A DNA stretch of 55,081 nucleotides, from the NCBI GenBank assembly GCA_945888475.1, contig CAMDAB010000006.1, forward strand, positions 1 to 55,081. Reading direction: 5' to 3'. Origin of the DNA: Saprospira grandis DSM 2844. GTDB lineage: Bacteria > Bacteroidota > Bacteroidia > Chitinophagales > Saprospiraceae. The notes beneath the pieces are model-generated. The model worked only from the letters and a program-made list of their open reading frames with translations, had not been told where the DNA came from and searched no databases. Below, piece by piece: positions 1 to 8,342 of this stretch. The first letter of the stretch is position 1; each line of letters begins with the position of its first letter. The translations under genes and the position numbers were made by a program.

Positions 1-35
1 ATTTGTTATTGTTGGAATATTATTGATAATTAAAT

Positions 36-542
36 TTACTGAACATTTAGGTTTGATGGAAGATTAGCAGCAACCGGAGTTGTAGTACCCAACTGAGCCA
101 CTCTGCGCAGTGTGATTTCAGTTTCAGCATTGTTTTTCAAGATCATTTCATTGCCATTGTCAGAGATGATGTACTGGAAATCGCCTTCCAACAAATCAGA
201 CAAAGCTTGATGATTTGGATTGCTAATTGTGCAAGCTGCGAAATCAACTGTGATATTGTCAGTTGCGAACAAATAGTGCTTGCTGCAAATATCACGACCC
301 AATTTCATTTCGATATAGTCGTTGTAGAAATTCATTTTTGGATGCTTCACTGTAAAGCTGATGTTCACATTTTTTGGAACTGAAACAACTGTAAGTACTT
401 CCCAGTTAGAACCTTCAAGAACGTTGCCGGTCAAAGACTTTTCAGTTGTTACGATTTTTTCAGTAAGTACTTCAGTTTTTTTGCACTGAACAAAAAGAAG
501 AGAAGCTGTGATTGCGATTGTGAGGATGAATAACTTTTTCAT
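36..542 (-). CDS. META-domain (HslJ-like) lipoprotein, putative
   Basis: A 168-residue lipoprotein. The start is placed at the ATG at 542 because it begins a good signal peptide ending in LLFVQC (Cys 20, lipobox), followed by two lysines; a longer reading would put 27 polar residues before it. The mature part resembles the META/HslJ fold: a GSNWEVLTV strand near the front, a cysteine-containing ICSKHY segment where HslJ has its GCN loop, then FAACTIS, and a C-terminal LLEGDFQYIIS strand followed by ITLRRV. It would sit in the outer membrane or periplasmic face. A promoter lies directly upstream at 593-623. The META call rests on pattern memory, so the exact family is uncertain; the lipoprotein call is firm. 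Confidence 0.65.
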   Translation of the reverse strand: MKKLFILTIAITASLLFVQCKKTEVLTEKIVTTEKSLTGNVLEGSNWEVLTVVSVPKNVNISFTVKHPKMNFYNDYIEMKLGRDICSKHYLFATDNITVDFAACTISNPNHQALSDLLEGDFQYIISDNGNEMILKNNAETEITLRRVAQLGTTTPVAANLPSNLNVQ

Positions 543-592
543 GACGTTGATATTTTTATGATTTTTAAATTCGTTTTGATTATTTGATGTTA

Positions 593-623
593 CAAAGGTA
601 GGCCGCTGTGAACCCCAATTCAA
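593..623 (-). promoter_or_regulatory. Promoter for the META-like lipoprotein
   Basis: On the minus strand, TTG (623-621), 20 bases, then TACCTTTG (600-593) match the Bacteroidota sigma consensus TTG/TTTG-N19-21-TAnnTTTG. The -7 box ends about 50 bases before the ATG at 542. Confidence 0.6.
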
Positions 624-732
624 TGACGGAAAACCAAAGGGTAGATGACCTGCGTCAGTTTTTAACTTTTTTTGATTATCAGATGCCAGATATCAGATTT
701 TCAGCTGTTGATACATATATGCCTTACAGATT

Positions 733-817
733 CGTCTCCTCATGCAGACTAGATTCCAAACGGCCCTCGAAAGCTTTCGGGGCCTTTGAGAAAAACAGTA
801 CCAGAGGAGCGCGGTAT
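733..817 (+). repeat. Dispersed hairpin repeat, copy 1
   Basis: Shares with 33466-33527 and 33586-33682 the order CCAAACGGC, a variable palindromic centre, GCCTTTG, an A-run, TACCA, and GGAGCGCGGTAT. CAAA and GGC pair with GCC and TTTG to form a stem; here the loop carries an extra CGAAAGCTTTCG palindrome. The left flank CAGACTAGATTCCAAA also matches copy 3. Confidence 0.85.
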
Positions 818-933
818 TTTAATGCCGCTGCACAATGTGTTTTTTTTTACCACAGAGACCACAACCCTCGAAAGCTTTCGGGGTTACACAGAGGGTCACA
901 AAGTCTTGTTAGCCAAGTCGGTCAATCCGTGAA

Positions 934-951
934 ATCCGATAGCTATCGGAT
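934..951. repeat. 18-base perfect palindrome (CGATAGCTATCG core)
   Basis: ATCCGATAGCTATCGGAT reads the same on both strands. An identical 18-mer occurs at 978-995, and longer or related forms at 33428-33449 and 33626-33645. Confidence 0.85.
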
Positions 952-977
952 CTGTATTAACGTAGTTAATCTGTCTA

Positions 978-995
978 ATCCGATAGCTATCGGAT
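978..995. repeat. 18-base perfect palindrome, second copy
   Basis: Identical to 934-951 and only 26 bases from it, embedded in the degenerate ATCCGT/ATCTGT word run. Confidence 0.85.
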
Positions 996-1143
996 CAGTA
1001 CTGCCCCTATCTGTGTGCATCTGTTAAATCTGCGTAAGACAAAGTCTAGATCGGTGCTTTAAATTATATGAAAGATGAAAGCTAATCCTAAAAATTGCAT
1101 AATTCAATTACCTATCTTCGAAATCTTAGCAAAAAAGGGTTTA

Positions 1144-2571
1144 TTACTTCGGTCTCAGCCCCTGTTCCCCAGCAGTCTGCAGCATAAAATCATAGGCCTC
1201 GTCTCTGTTATTACCGATAATACCGTCCAAAATTGCATCTTTGATGGCATTTTTAATAATACCCACTTCCTTGGATGGTTTTATACCAAAAATTTCCATA
1301 ATCTCCTCGCCCGAAATTGGCGGCTGCCAAAGCCTAAGCTGATCTTTCTGTTCCACCTCATCCAGCATCTGTTTCAGATACTTGAGATTTTCCATATAAA
1401 TAGCTTTCTTCTTCTGATTTGCCGTGGTAGTATCGGCCTCGCACATGGTAAGTAATTCATCGAGATCTTCGCCTGCATCAAAAAGTAACCTTCTGATAGC
1501 AGAATCAGTAATTTCCTTACGGTCTTTGGTCAGTAAAATAGGCCGCTGATGCAGTTCAACAATTTTTTGAACAAATTTCAGCTTATGGTCGAGCGGTAAT
1601 TTCATTCTCTGAAATATTTTGGCTGTCATTTTTGCACCAACTACCTCGTGACTGTGAAAGGTCCAGCCTTGACCGGGATAAAACCTCTTGGTAGGAGGTT
1701 TGCCGATATCGTGCAACACTGCAGCCCAACGCAGCCATAAATTATCGCTCAGCGCAGCCATATTGTCTACCACCTGGAGGGTGTGCCAAAAATTGTCCTT
1801 GTGCGAAATGCCATTTTTTTCCTCGATTCCCTGCATTTCGAAGAGTTCAGGTAAAATAATTTCAAGCAAACCAGTTTGAAGTAGGAGCGCAAGACCAATA
1901 GAGGGTTTCGGCGCTGCCAATATTTTGTTCAGTTCAGTACTGATTCTTTCCTGAGAAATGATTTTAATTCTGTCGCGCTGTTCGGCAATTGCCTTCAATG
2001 TTTTCTCTTCTATAGTAAAACATAGCTGGGTGGCAAAACGAATTGCACGCATCATTCGCAGCGGATCATCGCTGAAAGTGATGTGCGGATCGAGTGGCGT
2101 ACGAATTATTTTATATTCCATATCCGAAATGCCGTCGAAGGGATCAATAAGCACTCCATAATTTTCCTCATTCATACAAACCGCAAGGGCATTGATGGTA
2201 AAATCTCTGCGGTTCTGGTCATCTTCGAGTGTCCCGTTTTCTACCAAAGGTTTTCTCGAATCGGGATTGTATGACTCTTTTCTTGCGCCGACAAATTCCA
2301 GATGCCAGCCCCTAATACTTACAGCCGCAGTCCCAAAACGAGCATAGGACGAAACTTTGGGGTTTGGCTTCACAAGACCTGCAAGCGTCTCGGCAAACTC
2401 TATTCCGCTGCCAATACATACAATGTCCATGTCTTTACCACTGGTCGACCTGCCCAAAATCCTGTCGCGCACATAACCTCCGATAAGAAAGGTAGGAAAA
2501 TTGAGTATACCGGCAGTTTTTTTAATGAGTCCGAAAACTTCTTCCTCATGGGGCTTGATGTCAAATTTCAT
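1144..2571 (-). CDS. cca: CCA tRNA nucleotidyltransferase with HD domain
   Basis: Adds or repairs the 3' CCA end of tRNAs. The 475 residues show the class II nucleotidyltransferase head: GGYVRD at 31-36, the metal-binding KDMDIV around 46-51, RRDFTINALA at 121-130 and the DDPLRMMRAIRFA segment at 168-180. A C-terminal HD domain follows, with FWHT (His 263) and LHDIG (His 287, Asp 288) as metal ligands. The length is normal for bacterial CCA enzymes carrying an HD domain. It lies 24 bases downstream of the YrdC-like gene on the same strand, so both probably form one tRNA-maturation transcript. In organisms with split CC- and A-adding enzymes it could be one half, but nothing here suggests that. 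Confidence 0.92.
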   Translation of the reverse strand: MKFDIKPHEEEVFGLIKKTAGILNFPTFLIGGYVRDRILGRSTSGKDMDIVCIGSGIEFAETLAGLVKPNPKVSSYARFGTAAVSIRGWHLEFVGARKESYNPDSRKPLVENGTLEDDQNRRDFTINALAVCMNEENYGVLIDPFDGISDMEYKIIRTPLDPHITFSDDPLRMMRAIRFATQLCFTIEEKTLKAIAEQRDRIKIISQERISTELNKILAAPKPSIGLALLLQTGLLEIILPELFEMQGIEEKNGISHKDNFWHTLQVVDNMAALSDNLWLRWAAVLHDIGKPPTKRFYPGQGWTFHSHEVVGAKMTAKIFQRMKLPLDHKLKFVQKIVELHQRPILLTKDRKEITDSAIRRLLFDAGEDLDELLTMCEADTTTANQKKKAIYMENLKYLKQMLDEVEQKDQLRLWQPPISGEEIMEIFGIKPSKEVGIIKNAIKDAILDGIIGNNRDEAYDFMLQTAGEQGLRPK

Positions 2572-2595
2572 ATCGTTTTTTGTGGTATCCTAATG

Positions 2596-3162
2596 CTAGG
2601 CTTTGTCTTTTCTAATAAAAAAAAGTTCATTTTTTGGATCAATTCCAACAATTATAGAAGCTCGGCTTCCTTTAAAATCCATATTGAAAGCTGCTGTATA
2701 ATCAACTGCTTTTCTTATATCTACCGGTACATCCCGAAAGGTAAAAGGTAATTTACCCTCTTTTTTCGTGGCCATTGTTGATACAATTGCTTTACCATAA
2801 TGATTTATCATGGAAACACAGGCTGGCTCTTTTACTACCCTTATTGCCACAGTACCATCAGCAGCGCTTAATTTATCAGAAATAAAACGGTACCCACTGT
2901 ACAAAATAGTCAGCGGCTTTTCATAATATTCAATCATATCGCCTGCCTTGGGGGGTAATTGCGGTACATAATGCAAAAGCATTCTAAGGCTGCTCACCAG
3001 CACCACCATTGGCCCCTGCTGCCCTTTCAATACAGATATTTTATCAATTGCCGAATCATTTTCAGCATCGCAGCCCAATGCCCAAAGGGTATCGCTAGGA
3101 TAAAGCAGGGTGCCTCCATTCTTAAGATTTTCGACAATTAATTTCAGTTCCTTGGGGTCCAA
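2596..3162 (-). CDS. YrdC/Sua5 family L-threonylcarbamoyladenylate synthase, divergent
   Basis: 188 residues of the YrdC/Sua5 fold, which makes the threonylcarbamoyl-AMP used for the t6A37 modification of tRNA. LLYPSDTLWALGCDA (19-33) corresponds to the family YPTDTVYGLGCD strand-loop. Two other hallmarks are weak: the KRP-type phosphate-binding motif appears as LKGQQGP, and the STSANxSG motif as STMATKKEG. The start is a TTG at 3162, since an in-frame stop lies just upstream and no ATG lies near; AGGAG sits immediately before it. It shares an operon with cca, which fits tRNA modification. It could be a paralogue of uncertain activity. Confidence 0.75.
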   Translation of the reverse strand: MDPKELKLIVENLKNGGTLLYPSDTLWALGCDAENDSAIDKISVLKGQQGPMVVLVSSLRMLLHYVPQLPPKAGDMIEYYEKPLTILYSGYRFISDKLSAADGTVAIRVVKEPACVSMINHYGKAIVSTMATKKEGKLPFTFRDVPVDIRKAVDYTAAFNMDFKGSRASIIVGIDPKNELFFIRKDKA

Positions 3163-3187
3163 ATCTCCTATTTTAAATTATTTGATA

Positions 3188-3218
3188 CAAAGATAGGTAA
3201 TTTTGATATGCCCGACAA
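3188..3218 (-). promoter_or_regulatory. Promoter for the yrdC-like/cca operon
   Basis: Minus-strand TTG (3218-3216), 20 bases, TATCTTTG (3195-3188). It overlaps the region serving the divergent gene at 3294. Confidence 0.6.
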
Positions 3219-3228
3219 GGTCAATTCC

Positions 3229-3260
3229 TTTGCATTTTTGAAAAACTAAGCATATATTTG
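3229..3260 (+). promoter_or_regulatory. Promoter for the secreted protein gene at 3294
   Basis: TTTG (3229-3232), 20 bases, TATATTTG (3253-3260), with the ATG 34 bases further on. It exactly fits the Bacteroidota consensus. Confidence 0.65.
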
Positions 3261-3293
3261 ATTTTTATTTTTCAACCAACCCAAATTTACTTT

Positions 3294-4205
3294 ATGAAAA
3301 CCTTAGCATTCAGTATTTTTATTTCTTTCCTACTTGTTTCCAAAGTTTCAGCACAGCTTGCAATTACCAATCTGGAACTGCTCGATGAACTGAAGAATAC
3401 TACTACCCTGGTCTTTATGCCGGTATCCGACACGGTCAAACATCAAATATACCGGGAATTGATGGAGGAACATTGGAAAATTACTCCAATGAAATTCCTA
3501 TCCTACAGTCAATACACCGAATACAAATACAAAAAAGGTTATTCATATATGCTTTTTGGCGACGATTTTATCAACGATGGCACTTCTTTCAGCAGCTATG
3601 TTTATTTCGAATTATGGCACTGGCATACAGATAAAGACAACTGGGACAAACGCCGTAAAGTACAATTGGCTAGGATGGAGCTATACCCCGACCCCGAAAC
3701 CACTTTCGATCCATCGCTTATTTATGACTATCGCTACAGTACCGAGGGGCATATTTTTAATTGGTCGCCCGGTATGTTCAAAAATTATATGCAACTCATT
3801 AGCCGCGATATTTCAAAAGGCATCACAAGGTCTGCAGCCAAAGCTGAAACAGTAGTTGAAGAACTAAAACTATTGAAAGATCAAACACTTTACATCCCAG
3901 AATACGCATTCGAACAACACAATTCCAACCAAAAATCACTGGGTTACACACCCGCAGCCGAAATGATGGCAGATTATCCCTACAAATACAAGGTAGTAAA
4001 AAGCGATGAACTCAGTAAAATGATTTCAGAATCGGAAGGTAAAATTTATTATCTGCTTTTTGTACGCAGCAACAGCGACAAATATTTTTCAGTAATGGAG
4101 GGTCACGACGGAAATATTGTTTACCACAGACATACGCCACAGAGTATCAATGTAAAAAAATCGGATATCAAAAAACTGGCAAAAGTGATCAGCGATTGTA
4201 AATAA
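3294..4205 (+). CDS. Secreted protein of unknown function
   Basis: 303 residues counted from the ATG at 3294, which starts a clean signal peptide (MKTLAFSIF...VSA, cleavage before Gln 21). The mature protein is rich in Tyr and Trp, with a FELWHWHTDKDNWDKRRKVQLARMEL-like stretch reminiscent of beta-strand periplasmic proteins (only part is quoted: FELWHWHTDK). No catalytic motif or family was recognised. It has its own promoter and is divergent from the yrdC-like gene. The stop codon is in frame with the coding-like stretch that follows, but the protein itself looks complete. Confidence 0.7.
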   Translation: MKTLAFSIFISFLLVSKVSAQLAITNLELLDELKNTTTLVFMPVSDTVKHQIYRELMEEHWKITPMKFLSYSQYTEYKYKKGYSYMLFGDDFINDGTSFSSYVYFELWHWHTDKDNWDKRRKVQLARMELYPDPETTFDPSLIYDYRYSTEGHIFNWSPGMFKNYMQLISRDISKGITRSAAKAETVVEELKLLKDQTLYIPEYAFEQHNSNQKSLGYTPAAEMMADYPYKYKVVKSDELSKMISESEGKIYYLLFVRSNSDKYFSVMEGHDGNIVYHRHTPQSINVKKSDIKKLAKVISDCK

Positions 4206-4433
4206 TTTAACTTTTTATACGGATTATATCCATGCCGGCAGTTTGCTTTTCTTTGGTTAGATGGTACAGATGATACCTTTTTGAAAATAGCAGATGGTGA
4301 AATAATTGCGAGGAACTACTCGGGAGCGTACAAATTTGAAAATAGAATTAATGGCGCTGCGCACAGCAATGTTCCGGGCCTTATGGGATTGAACAATTAT
4401 ATACCCATGCTCAAAAACTTTATTGAACATTAA
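4206..4433 (+). pseudogene. C-terminal remnant of an alpha/beta hydrolase
   Basis: A 75-codon open stretch with no plausible start, directly after the stop of the preceding gene and in the same frame. Its translation carries FLWLDGTDDTFLKIADG, which matches the strand before the catalytic aspartate of alpha/beta hydrolases (compare the common HGxxDTxV), and then INGAAHSNVPGL, which matches the catalytic-histidine loop (GAGHNDxP), ending IPMLKNFIEH as such proteins do. The N-terminal lid and nucleophile elbow (GxSxG) are absent. I read it as the tail of a deleted hydrolase gene; it could also be a chance open frame, though the motif order argues otherwise. Confidence 0.55.
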
Positions 4434-4445
4434 AACCAAAACTTT

Positions 4446-5288
4446 TTGAGCGCTTTTATCAACAGCATTGCTAAAGCAGTATCTGCCTTCAAATCGCGTA
4501 ATTATTTCGATGCCATTCAGCATCTTTCAGAAGCGTTTGAAACTATAGAAACAGCATATCTCGTAAAAATTGATAATGAAATTTTCAATACAATTTTCGA
4601 TGCTGTTGAAATAGCTAAACTGATAGCCGAGCTGCCAGTTTTCGAAAAAAATGATTTCAGCGAATCTGCATTTATAAATATCAAGGAAGCCTTGCAGGCT
4701 TTTACAAAATCAGAGGGTAGCACATCTGCTGCTTTATTGAAAAGTTTGGACGATTTTATATTGCTGCTCGAAGGAATGAACCTTGGGATGAAATATCTGC
4801 ACAAAAAAAAATTCAGGCCCGATGACTTTCCACCGCAAGTTTCATTTGAGATTTTGGCCGATGCCCAAATCAAACTATATACCTGGAACGAAGAAAAGGA
4901 TGGTCTTGTAGTGGGCATCGCACTGCTAAAAAACGAATTCGAAAAGCTATTCGAAAAAGAGAACAAATCAAAAGCTCATTATCTCGAAACAGCAGATACG
5001 CTCTTTAGTAACAACGCTTACCATGAATGTCTGCATTTGCTCGAACAAGCTGCCGCCGAACATGAGTCGCTAAAATGCGAATGCTACCTCCGTATGGGAA
5101 ATGTGTTTTTGAAACTTGAAAAACCGGCAGATGCACTCGACTTTTATATGAAAGCCAGGGTATTAGGTGCAACTAAAGTACAACTCTCGTCAGGAATCAA
5201 AACTGCTTGCTATACAATGCTTAAAAATCCCAAACATAAGGATCAATGGGACATTTTGAACGATCTGATTGAGGAATTCTCCATCTAA
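4446..5288 (+). CDS. TPR-like protein of unknown function
   Basis: 280 helical residues. The N-terminal part (SAFKSRNYFDAIQHLSEAFE) and the C-terminal part (residues about 180-270: DTLFSNNAYHECLHLLEQAA, then CYLRMGNVFLKLEKPADAL) resemble tetratricopeptide repeats. No signal peptide, membrane segment or catalytic motif was seen, so a cytoplasmic scaffold is likely. The only usable initiator near the front is TTG at 4446; the next in-frame Met is over 100 codons in, so the start is uncertain and the N-terminus may have been disturbed by the same event that left the hydrolase remnant upstream. Its stop overlaps the stop of the convergent kinase gene. Confidence 0.65.
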   Translation: MSAFINSIAKAVSAFKSRNYFDAIQHLSEAFETIETAYLVKIDNEIFNTIFDAVEIAKLIAELPVFEKNDFSESAFINIKEALQAFTKSEGSTSAALLKSLDDFILLLEGMNLGMKYLHKKKFRPDDFPPQVSFEILADAQIKLYTWNEEKDGLVVGIALLKNEFEKLFEKENKSKAHYLETADTLFSNNAYHECLHLLEQAAAEHESLKCECYLRMGNVFLKLEKPADALDFYMKARVLGATKVQLSSGIKTACYTMLKNPKHKDQWDILNDLIEEFSI

Positions 5289-5947
5289 AAACCCCTCAAC
5301 TCGTCAGCAGTTCTACGGTGAATCCCAATTTCATATTTCTCTTCCAAAGTAGTCGTTAATATTTTAAAGTCCCGTTCAGATTGAATAAAATCAAAGCCGC
5401 TGACATCGAGTACAAGAATAGCCATTTTATCCTGGTGAATTCTAAAAAATTCGAAATATGCCTGCTGAATTTTCTGAAGATAACATTCCGAAATTCCTGA
5501 TTCGTAACTTCGGTTTCTCTTTTTGATATTGTCGAGCAATTCATCTACAGGCCTGTGCAGATAAACCAGTAAGTCGGGCTTTGGGAAAGAGGCGTTGAGC
5601 GTATTGAACAATTGTTGAAAAAGCCTTAACTCCTCGCCGTTAAGATTTTGCCCGGCAAAGAGCAGCGTTTTAGAAAAAACATAATCCGATACAGTATACT
5701 GTCTGAAAAGGTCCTGCTCCAGCAGAAGCTCCTGCAACTGTTTGTGACGTTCCGACATAAAAAACAATTCCACCGGAAATGCGTATCGGTCAGGGCTATT
5801 ATAAAAAAGCGGCAGAAAGGGATTGTCCGAAAATTGTTCCAAAATCAGTCTTGCATCGAGCACTTCAGCAATTTTCTGACTGAAGGAAGTTTTGCCCGCG
5901 CCGATATTGCCCTCTACAACCAGGTAATTTCCGTTTCCAATCTGCAT
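5285..5947 (-). CDS. Deoxynucleoside kinase
   Basis: Phosphorylates deoxynucleosides in the salvage pathway. The 220 residues start with the P-loop GNIGAGKT (13-20), continue with LEQFSDNPFL and a FPVELFFMSERHKQL helix, and carry the Arg-rich lid KKRNRSYE, the pattern of the dGK/dCK/dNK family, which is common in Bacteroidota. Specificity cannot be read from sequence. The gene ends on a TAG that overlaps the TAA of the convergent TPR gene, and lies 2 bases after folK's stop, so NUDIX-folK-dNK form one tight minus-strand operon. Confidence 0.88.
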   Translation of the reverse strand: MQIGNGNYLVVEGNIGAGKTSFSQKIAEVLDARLILEQFSDNPFLPLFYNSPDRYAFPVELFFMSERHKQLQELLLEQDLFRQYTVSDYVFSKTLLFAGQNLNGEELRLFQQLFNTLNASFPKPDLLVYLHRPVDELLDNIKKRNRSYESGISECYLQKIQQAYFEFFRIHQDKMAILVLDVSGFDFIQSERDFKILTTTLEEKYEIGIHRRTADELRGF

Positions 5948-5949
5948 AT

Positions 5950-6438
5950 TTAATCAATAGCTTTTATGTCGAGTTTATCAGCGCAACGCTCCAATAACTG
6001 CCTGATGCTCAATTCTATGGTAGGATGTATTAAATCGGGTGCTATTTCGCAGAGGGGAACCAATACAAAATTGCGAAGATGTAAATATGGATGAGGAATG
6101 CTGAGATTTTCCAATTGAACCGAACGCCCATCATAGAGCAAAATATCCAGGTCGATTGTTCTTTCACCCCATAAAATACTTCGCTCACGCCCCAAAGATT
6201 TTTCAATATCGAGACAGCCTTGCAATAGTTGCATTGGACTAAGTTCTGTTTCAATTTCAATTACTTGATTGAAAAAATTGGGTTGTTTGGTATGTCCCCA
6301 GGCAGCAGCTTCATAAATTTTTGATTCTTTAACAACCTTGCCCAAACGAATGCGGATTTCTTCAATGGCATTTTTAAGAAACTGAAGTTTGTCGCCCATA
6401 TTTGATCCCAGCGAAATAAATACCTGTTTAGCTTTCAT
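5950..6438 (-). CDS. folK: HPPK, 6-hydroxymethyl-7,8-dihydropterin pyrophosphokinase
   Basis: Transfers pyrophosphate from ATP to the pterin in folate synthesis. The 162 residues show all HPPK landmarks: ISLGSNMGD at the front, ERTIDLDILLYDG with the two catalytic metal-binding aspartates, and IPHPYLHLRNFVLVPL. Length is typical for a stand-alone enzyme. The start overlaps the end of the NUDIX gene by 11 bases, which suggests translational coupling. Confidence 0.95.
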   Translation of the reverse strand: MKAKQVFISLGSNMGDKLQFLKNAIEEIRIRLGKVVKESKIYEAAAWGHTKQPNFFNQVIEIETELSPMQLLQGCLDIEKSLGRERSILWGERTIDLDILLYDGRSVQLENLSIPHPYLHLRNFVLVPLCEIAPDLIHPTIELSIRQLLERCADKLDIKAID

Positions 6439-7048
6439 AGTTGGGCCATTTTTCCAAAATTAGCAGAATGTTATTATAAATGGGCTTTTTGGATTTTAGT
6501 TCATTCAGCGCTAGCCAAACTGCCTGTTCAATACCCTCCTCAGCCTGCGGAATTAGCTTATCAGATTTTGATTTCATTTCATACCAATGACTGATTTTCA
6601 GAACCCTGCGGTTTTTTCTTGGATCGAAATAAGTATGATAAGTTTTAGTGAGAAATTTTATCAATTTAATTTTTTTCAGTCCGCACTCCTCTTCCACCTC
6701 TCTCAATGCAGCATCATCACAACTTTCGCCTTTTTCAACCTTTCCTTTAGGTAAATCCCAGATACCGTTTCGCAGAATTGCCAATATTTTATCTTCCTTG
6801 TTAAAAACTAAACCACCTGCGGCCTCTATTATTTTGTAAAATTGGCAGAAATCACTGAATAGTTTTTTTAAATTTGAGCTGTAAACAAATGCCATATTCG
6901 ATTTTGTACTTTCATTTTCAAAAGCTTCGATTAATGCTGAGAGCTTATCGGGATAACAATCAAAATCCAACATTTCACATGCTTTGTCAAAATGCCCTTT
7001 GTTGTCTGTGAGATAAATAGGCTTTTCTTTGATGTAAATACTTATCAT
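6428..7048 (-). CDS. NUDIX hydrolase
   Basis: 206 residues with an N-terminal part of about 75 residues with no match I recognise and a C-terminal NUDIX domain. The NUDIX box spans residues 102-124: Gly 102, Glu 108, Arg 116, Glu 117, Glu 120 and Glu 121 are all in register with GX5EX7REUXEEXGU, preceded by WDLPKGK. It should hydrolyse a nucleoside diphosphate linked to another group; the substrate is not evident. First gene of the NUDIX-folK-dNK operon. A link to dihydroneopterin triphosphate removal is tempting given folK, but is inference. Confidence 0.88.
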   Translation of the reverse strand: MISIYIKEKPIYLTDNKGHFDKACEMLDFDCYPDKLSALIEAFENESTKSNMAFVYSSNLKKLFSDFCQFYKIIEAAGGLVFNKEDKILAILRNGIWDLPKGKVEKGESCDDAALREVEEECGLKKIKLIKFLTKTYHTYFDPRKNRRVLKISHWYEMKSKSDKLIPQAEEGIEQAVWLALNELKSKKPIYNNILLILEKWPNYES

Positions 7049-7131
7049 TCTTTGAGAATATTTTTTGGATTGGCTAACAAATTAACTCATTTTTTATTTA
7101 ATTATCAAATCAAACAGGTTTCTAAAAAGAT

Positions 7132-8256
7132 ATGATTGAACAAAGGCTGAACGATACTTTAAAAAAGCTCGAAACAAAATCGGCACTGAGGAGTCTAAAA
7201 CACTGTGAAGGCATGGTCGATTTTTGTTCAAATGACTATCTCGGCCTTTCTGTATCGAAAGAACTTCATGAGCGTGTATTGGAATCTTTTAGCCAAATCG
7301 GTAAATCGGGCTCAGGCGGCTCACGTTTGTTGAGTGGCAATCATCCGTTGATGGAAAATTTAGAAACTCAGTTAAAAGATTTTCATCAGGCTGATTCGGC
7401 TTTGCTTTTTAATTCAGGATACGATGCCAATTTAAGTATTTTTGGCTGCATTCCCCAAAGAGGTGACCTTGTGCTTTACGATAGCCTTGTACATGCGAGT
7501 ATTCACGATGGAATGCGCATTTGCAAGGCCGAAACAAAGGCATTCAAGCACAATGACAGTGAAGCTCTGAAACAATTGCTCGATGCTAACAGTTCGATAA
7601 ATGGACAGGTTTTTGTTGCCGTCGAATCGCTTTATTCTATGGATGGTGACCTTGCACCTTTATCGGAAATTGCCGATTTGTGTCAAAAATTCAGCGCAGC
7701 GCTTATTGTCGATGAAGCCCACGCTACGGGAGTCTTTGGACATAATGGGGTTGGCCGTGTGCAGGAACTCCATTTGCAAAATAAAATTTTTGCGCGTTTG
7801 CATACTTTTGGCAAAGCAATTGGGGGACATGGTGCAGTAGTTTTGGGTTCAGATGTACTCAAACAATACCTTATCAATTTTGCCCGTCCTTTAATTTTTT
7901 CAACTGCATTGTCACTTTACGACATTGTTCATACAACTGAAGCTTATCGCCTGTTAAAAGAAAATGGAACAGAACTTATCCATTCATTACACAATAAGAT
8001 TCAATTTTTTAGATCTGAAATTGAAAAAATAAGTCATAAATATTCCATTTTGAATTCTATTTCGCCAATACAGGGAATCATTATTCCCGGCAACGAGCAG
8101 GTCTTGAAAATTGCTAAAAACATTCAGGAAAATGGTTTCGATGTCAGAGCAATCCGATATCCAAGTGTTGCTGCTGGTACAGAAAGATTACGAATATGTC
8201 TGCACAACTTCAATAGCGAAGCAGAAATCACTAATTTGATCAAGCTTCTGCTATGA
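7132..8256 (+). CDS. bioF: 8-amino-7-oxononanoate synthase
   Basis: PLP-dependent alpha-oxoamine synthase that condenses pimeloyl-ACP/CoA with alanine in biotin synthesis. The 374 residues include VDFCSNDYLGLS (29-40), GSGGSRLLSGN, VDEAHATGVFG (193-203) and the PLP-binding lysine Lys 228 in HTFGKAIGGHG. The C-terminal IRYPSVAAGTERLRI matches the BioF-specific PTVPxGTxRLRI region better than KBL or SPT, so BioF is preferred. No other bio genes are adjacent. Confidence 0.85.
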   Translation: MIEQRLNDTLKKLETKSALRSLKHCEGMVDFCSNDYLGLSVSKELHERVLESFSQIGKSGSGGSRLLSGNHPLMENLETQLKDFHQADSALLFNSGYDANLSIFGCIPQRGDLVLYDSLVHASIHDGMRICKAETKAFKHNDSEALKQLLDANSSINGQVFVAVESLYSMDGDLAPLSEIADLCQKFSAALIVDEAHATGVFGHNGVGRVQELHLQNKIFARLHTFGKAIGGHGAVVLGSDVLKQYLINFARPLIFSTALSLYDIVHTTEAYRLLKENGTELIHSLHNKIQFFRSEIEKISHKYSILNSISPIQGIIIPGNEQVLKIAKNIQENGFDVRAIRYPSVAAGTERLRICLHNFNSEAEITNLIKLLL

Positions 8257-8342
8257 TATCTTCTCTTTTTTATAGTTCAAATTCGAAATGAACTAAAACT
8301 TTTATAACTTACAATACATTTCTAATTAAAATTATATTGCCT

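Larger units (their letters stand above)
624..1143. repeat. Intergenic repeat island 1 (no gene)
   Basis: About 500 bases without a credible gene. It holds one copy of a dispersed hairpin repeat (733-817), two CGAAAGCTTTCG palindromes (768-779 and 869-880), two 18-base perfect palindromes built on CGATAGCTATCG (934-951 and 978-995), and a degenerate run of ATCCGT/ATCTGT words between about 920 and 1040. An open frame crosses it at 608-1027 but is composed of these repeats. Confidence 0.8.

Noticed and set aside
608..1027. Open frame of 139 codons in the first intergenic island
   Set aside because: It is made of palindromes and repeat words, has no recognisable domain, and its repeats recur in non-coding sequence at 33.4-33.7 kb.
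1075..1455. Plus-strand open frame of 126 codons
   Set aside because: It lies on the opposite strand of cca, whose motifs are clear, and its own translation shows no motif.
4257..4523. Minus-strand open frame of 88 codons
   Set aside because: It is the shadow of the hydrolase remnant and the TPR gene; its translation has no domain.
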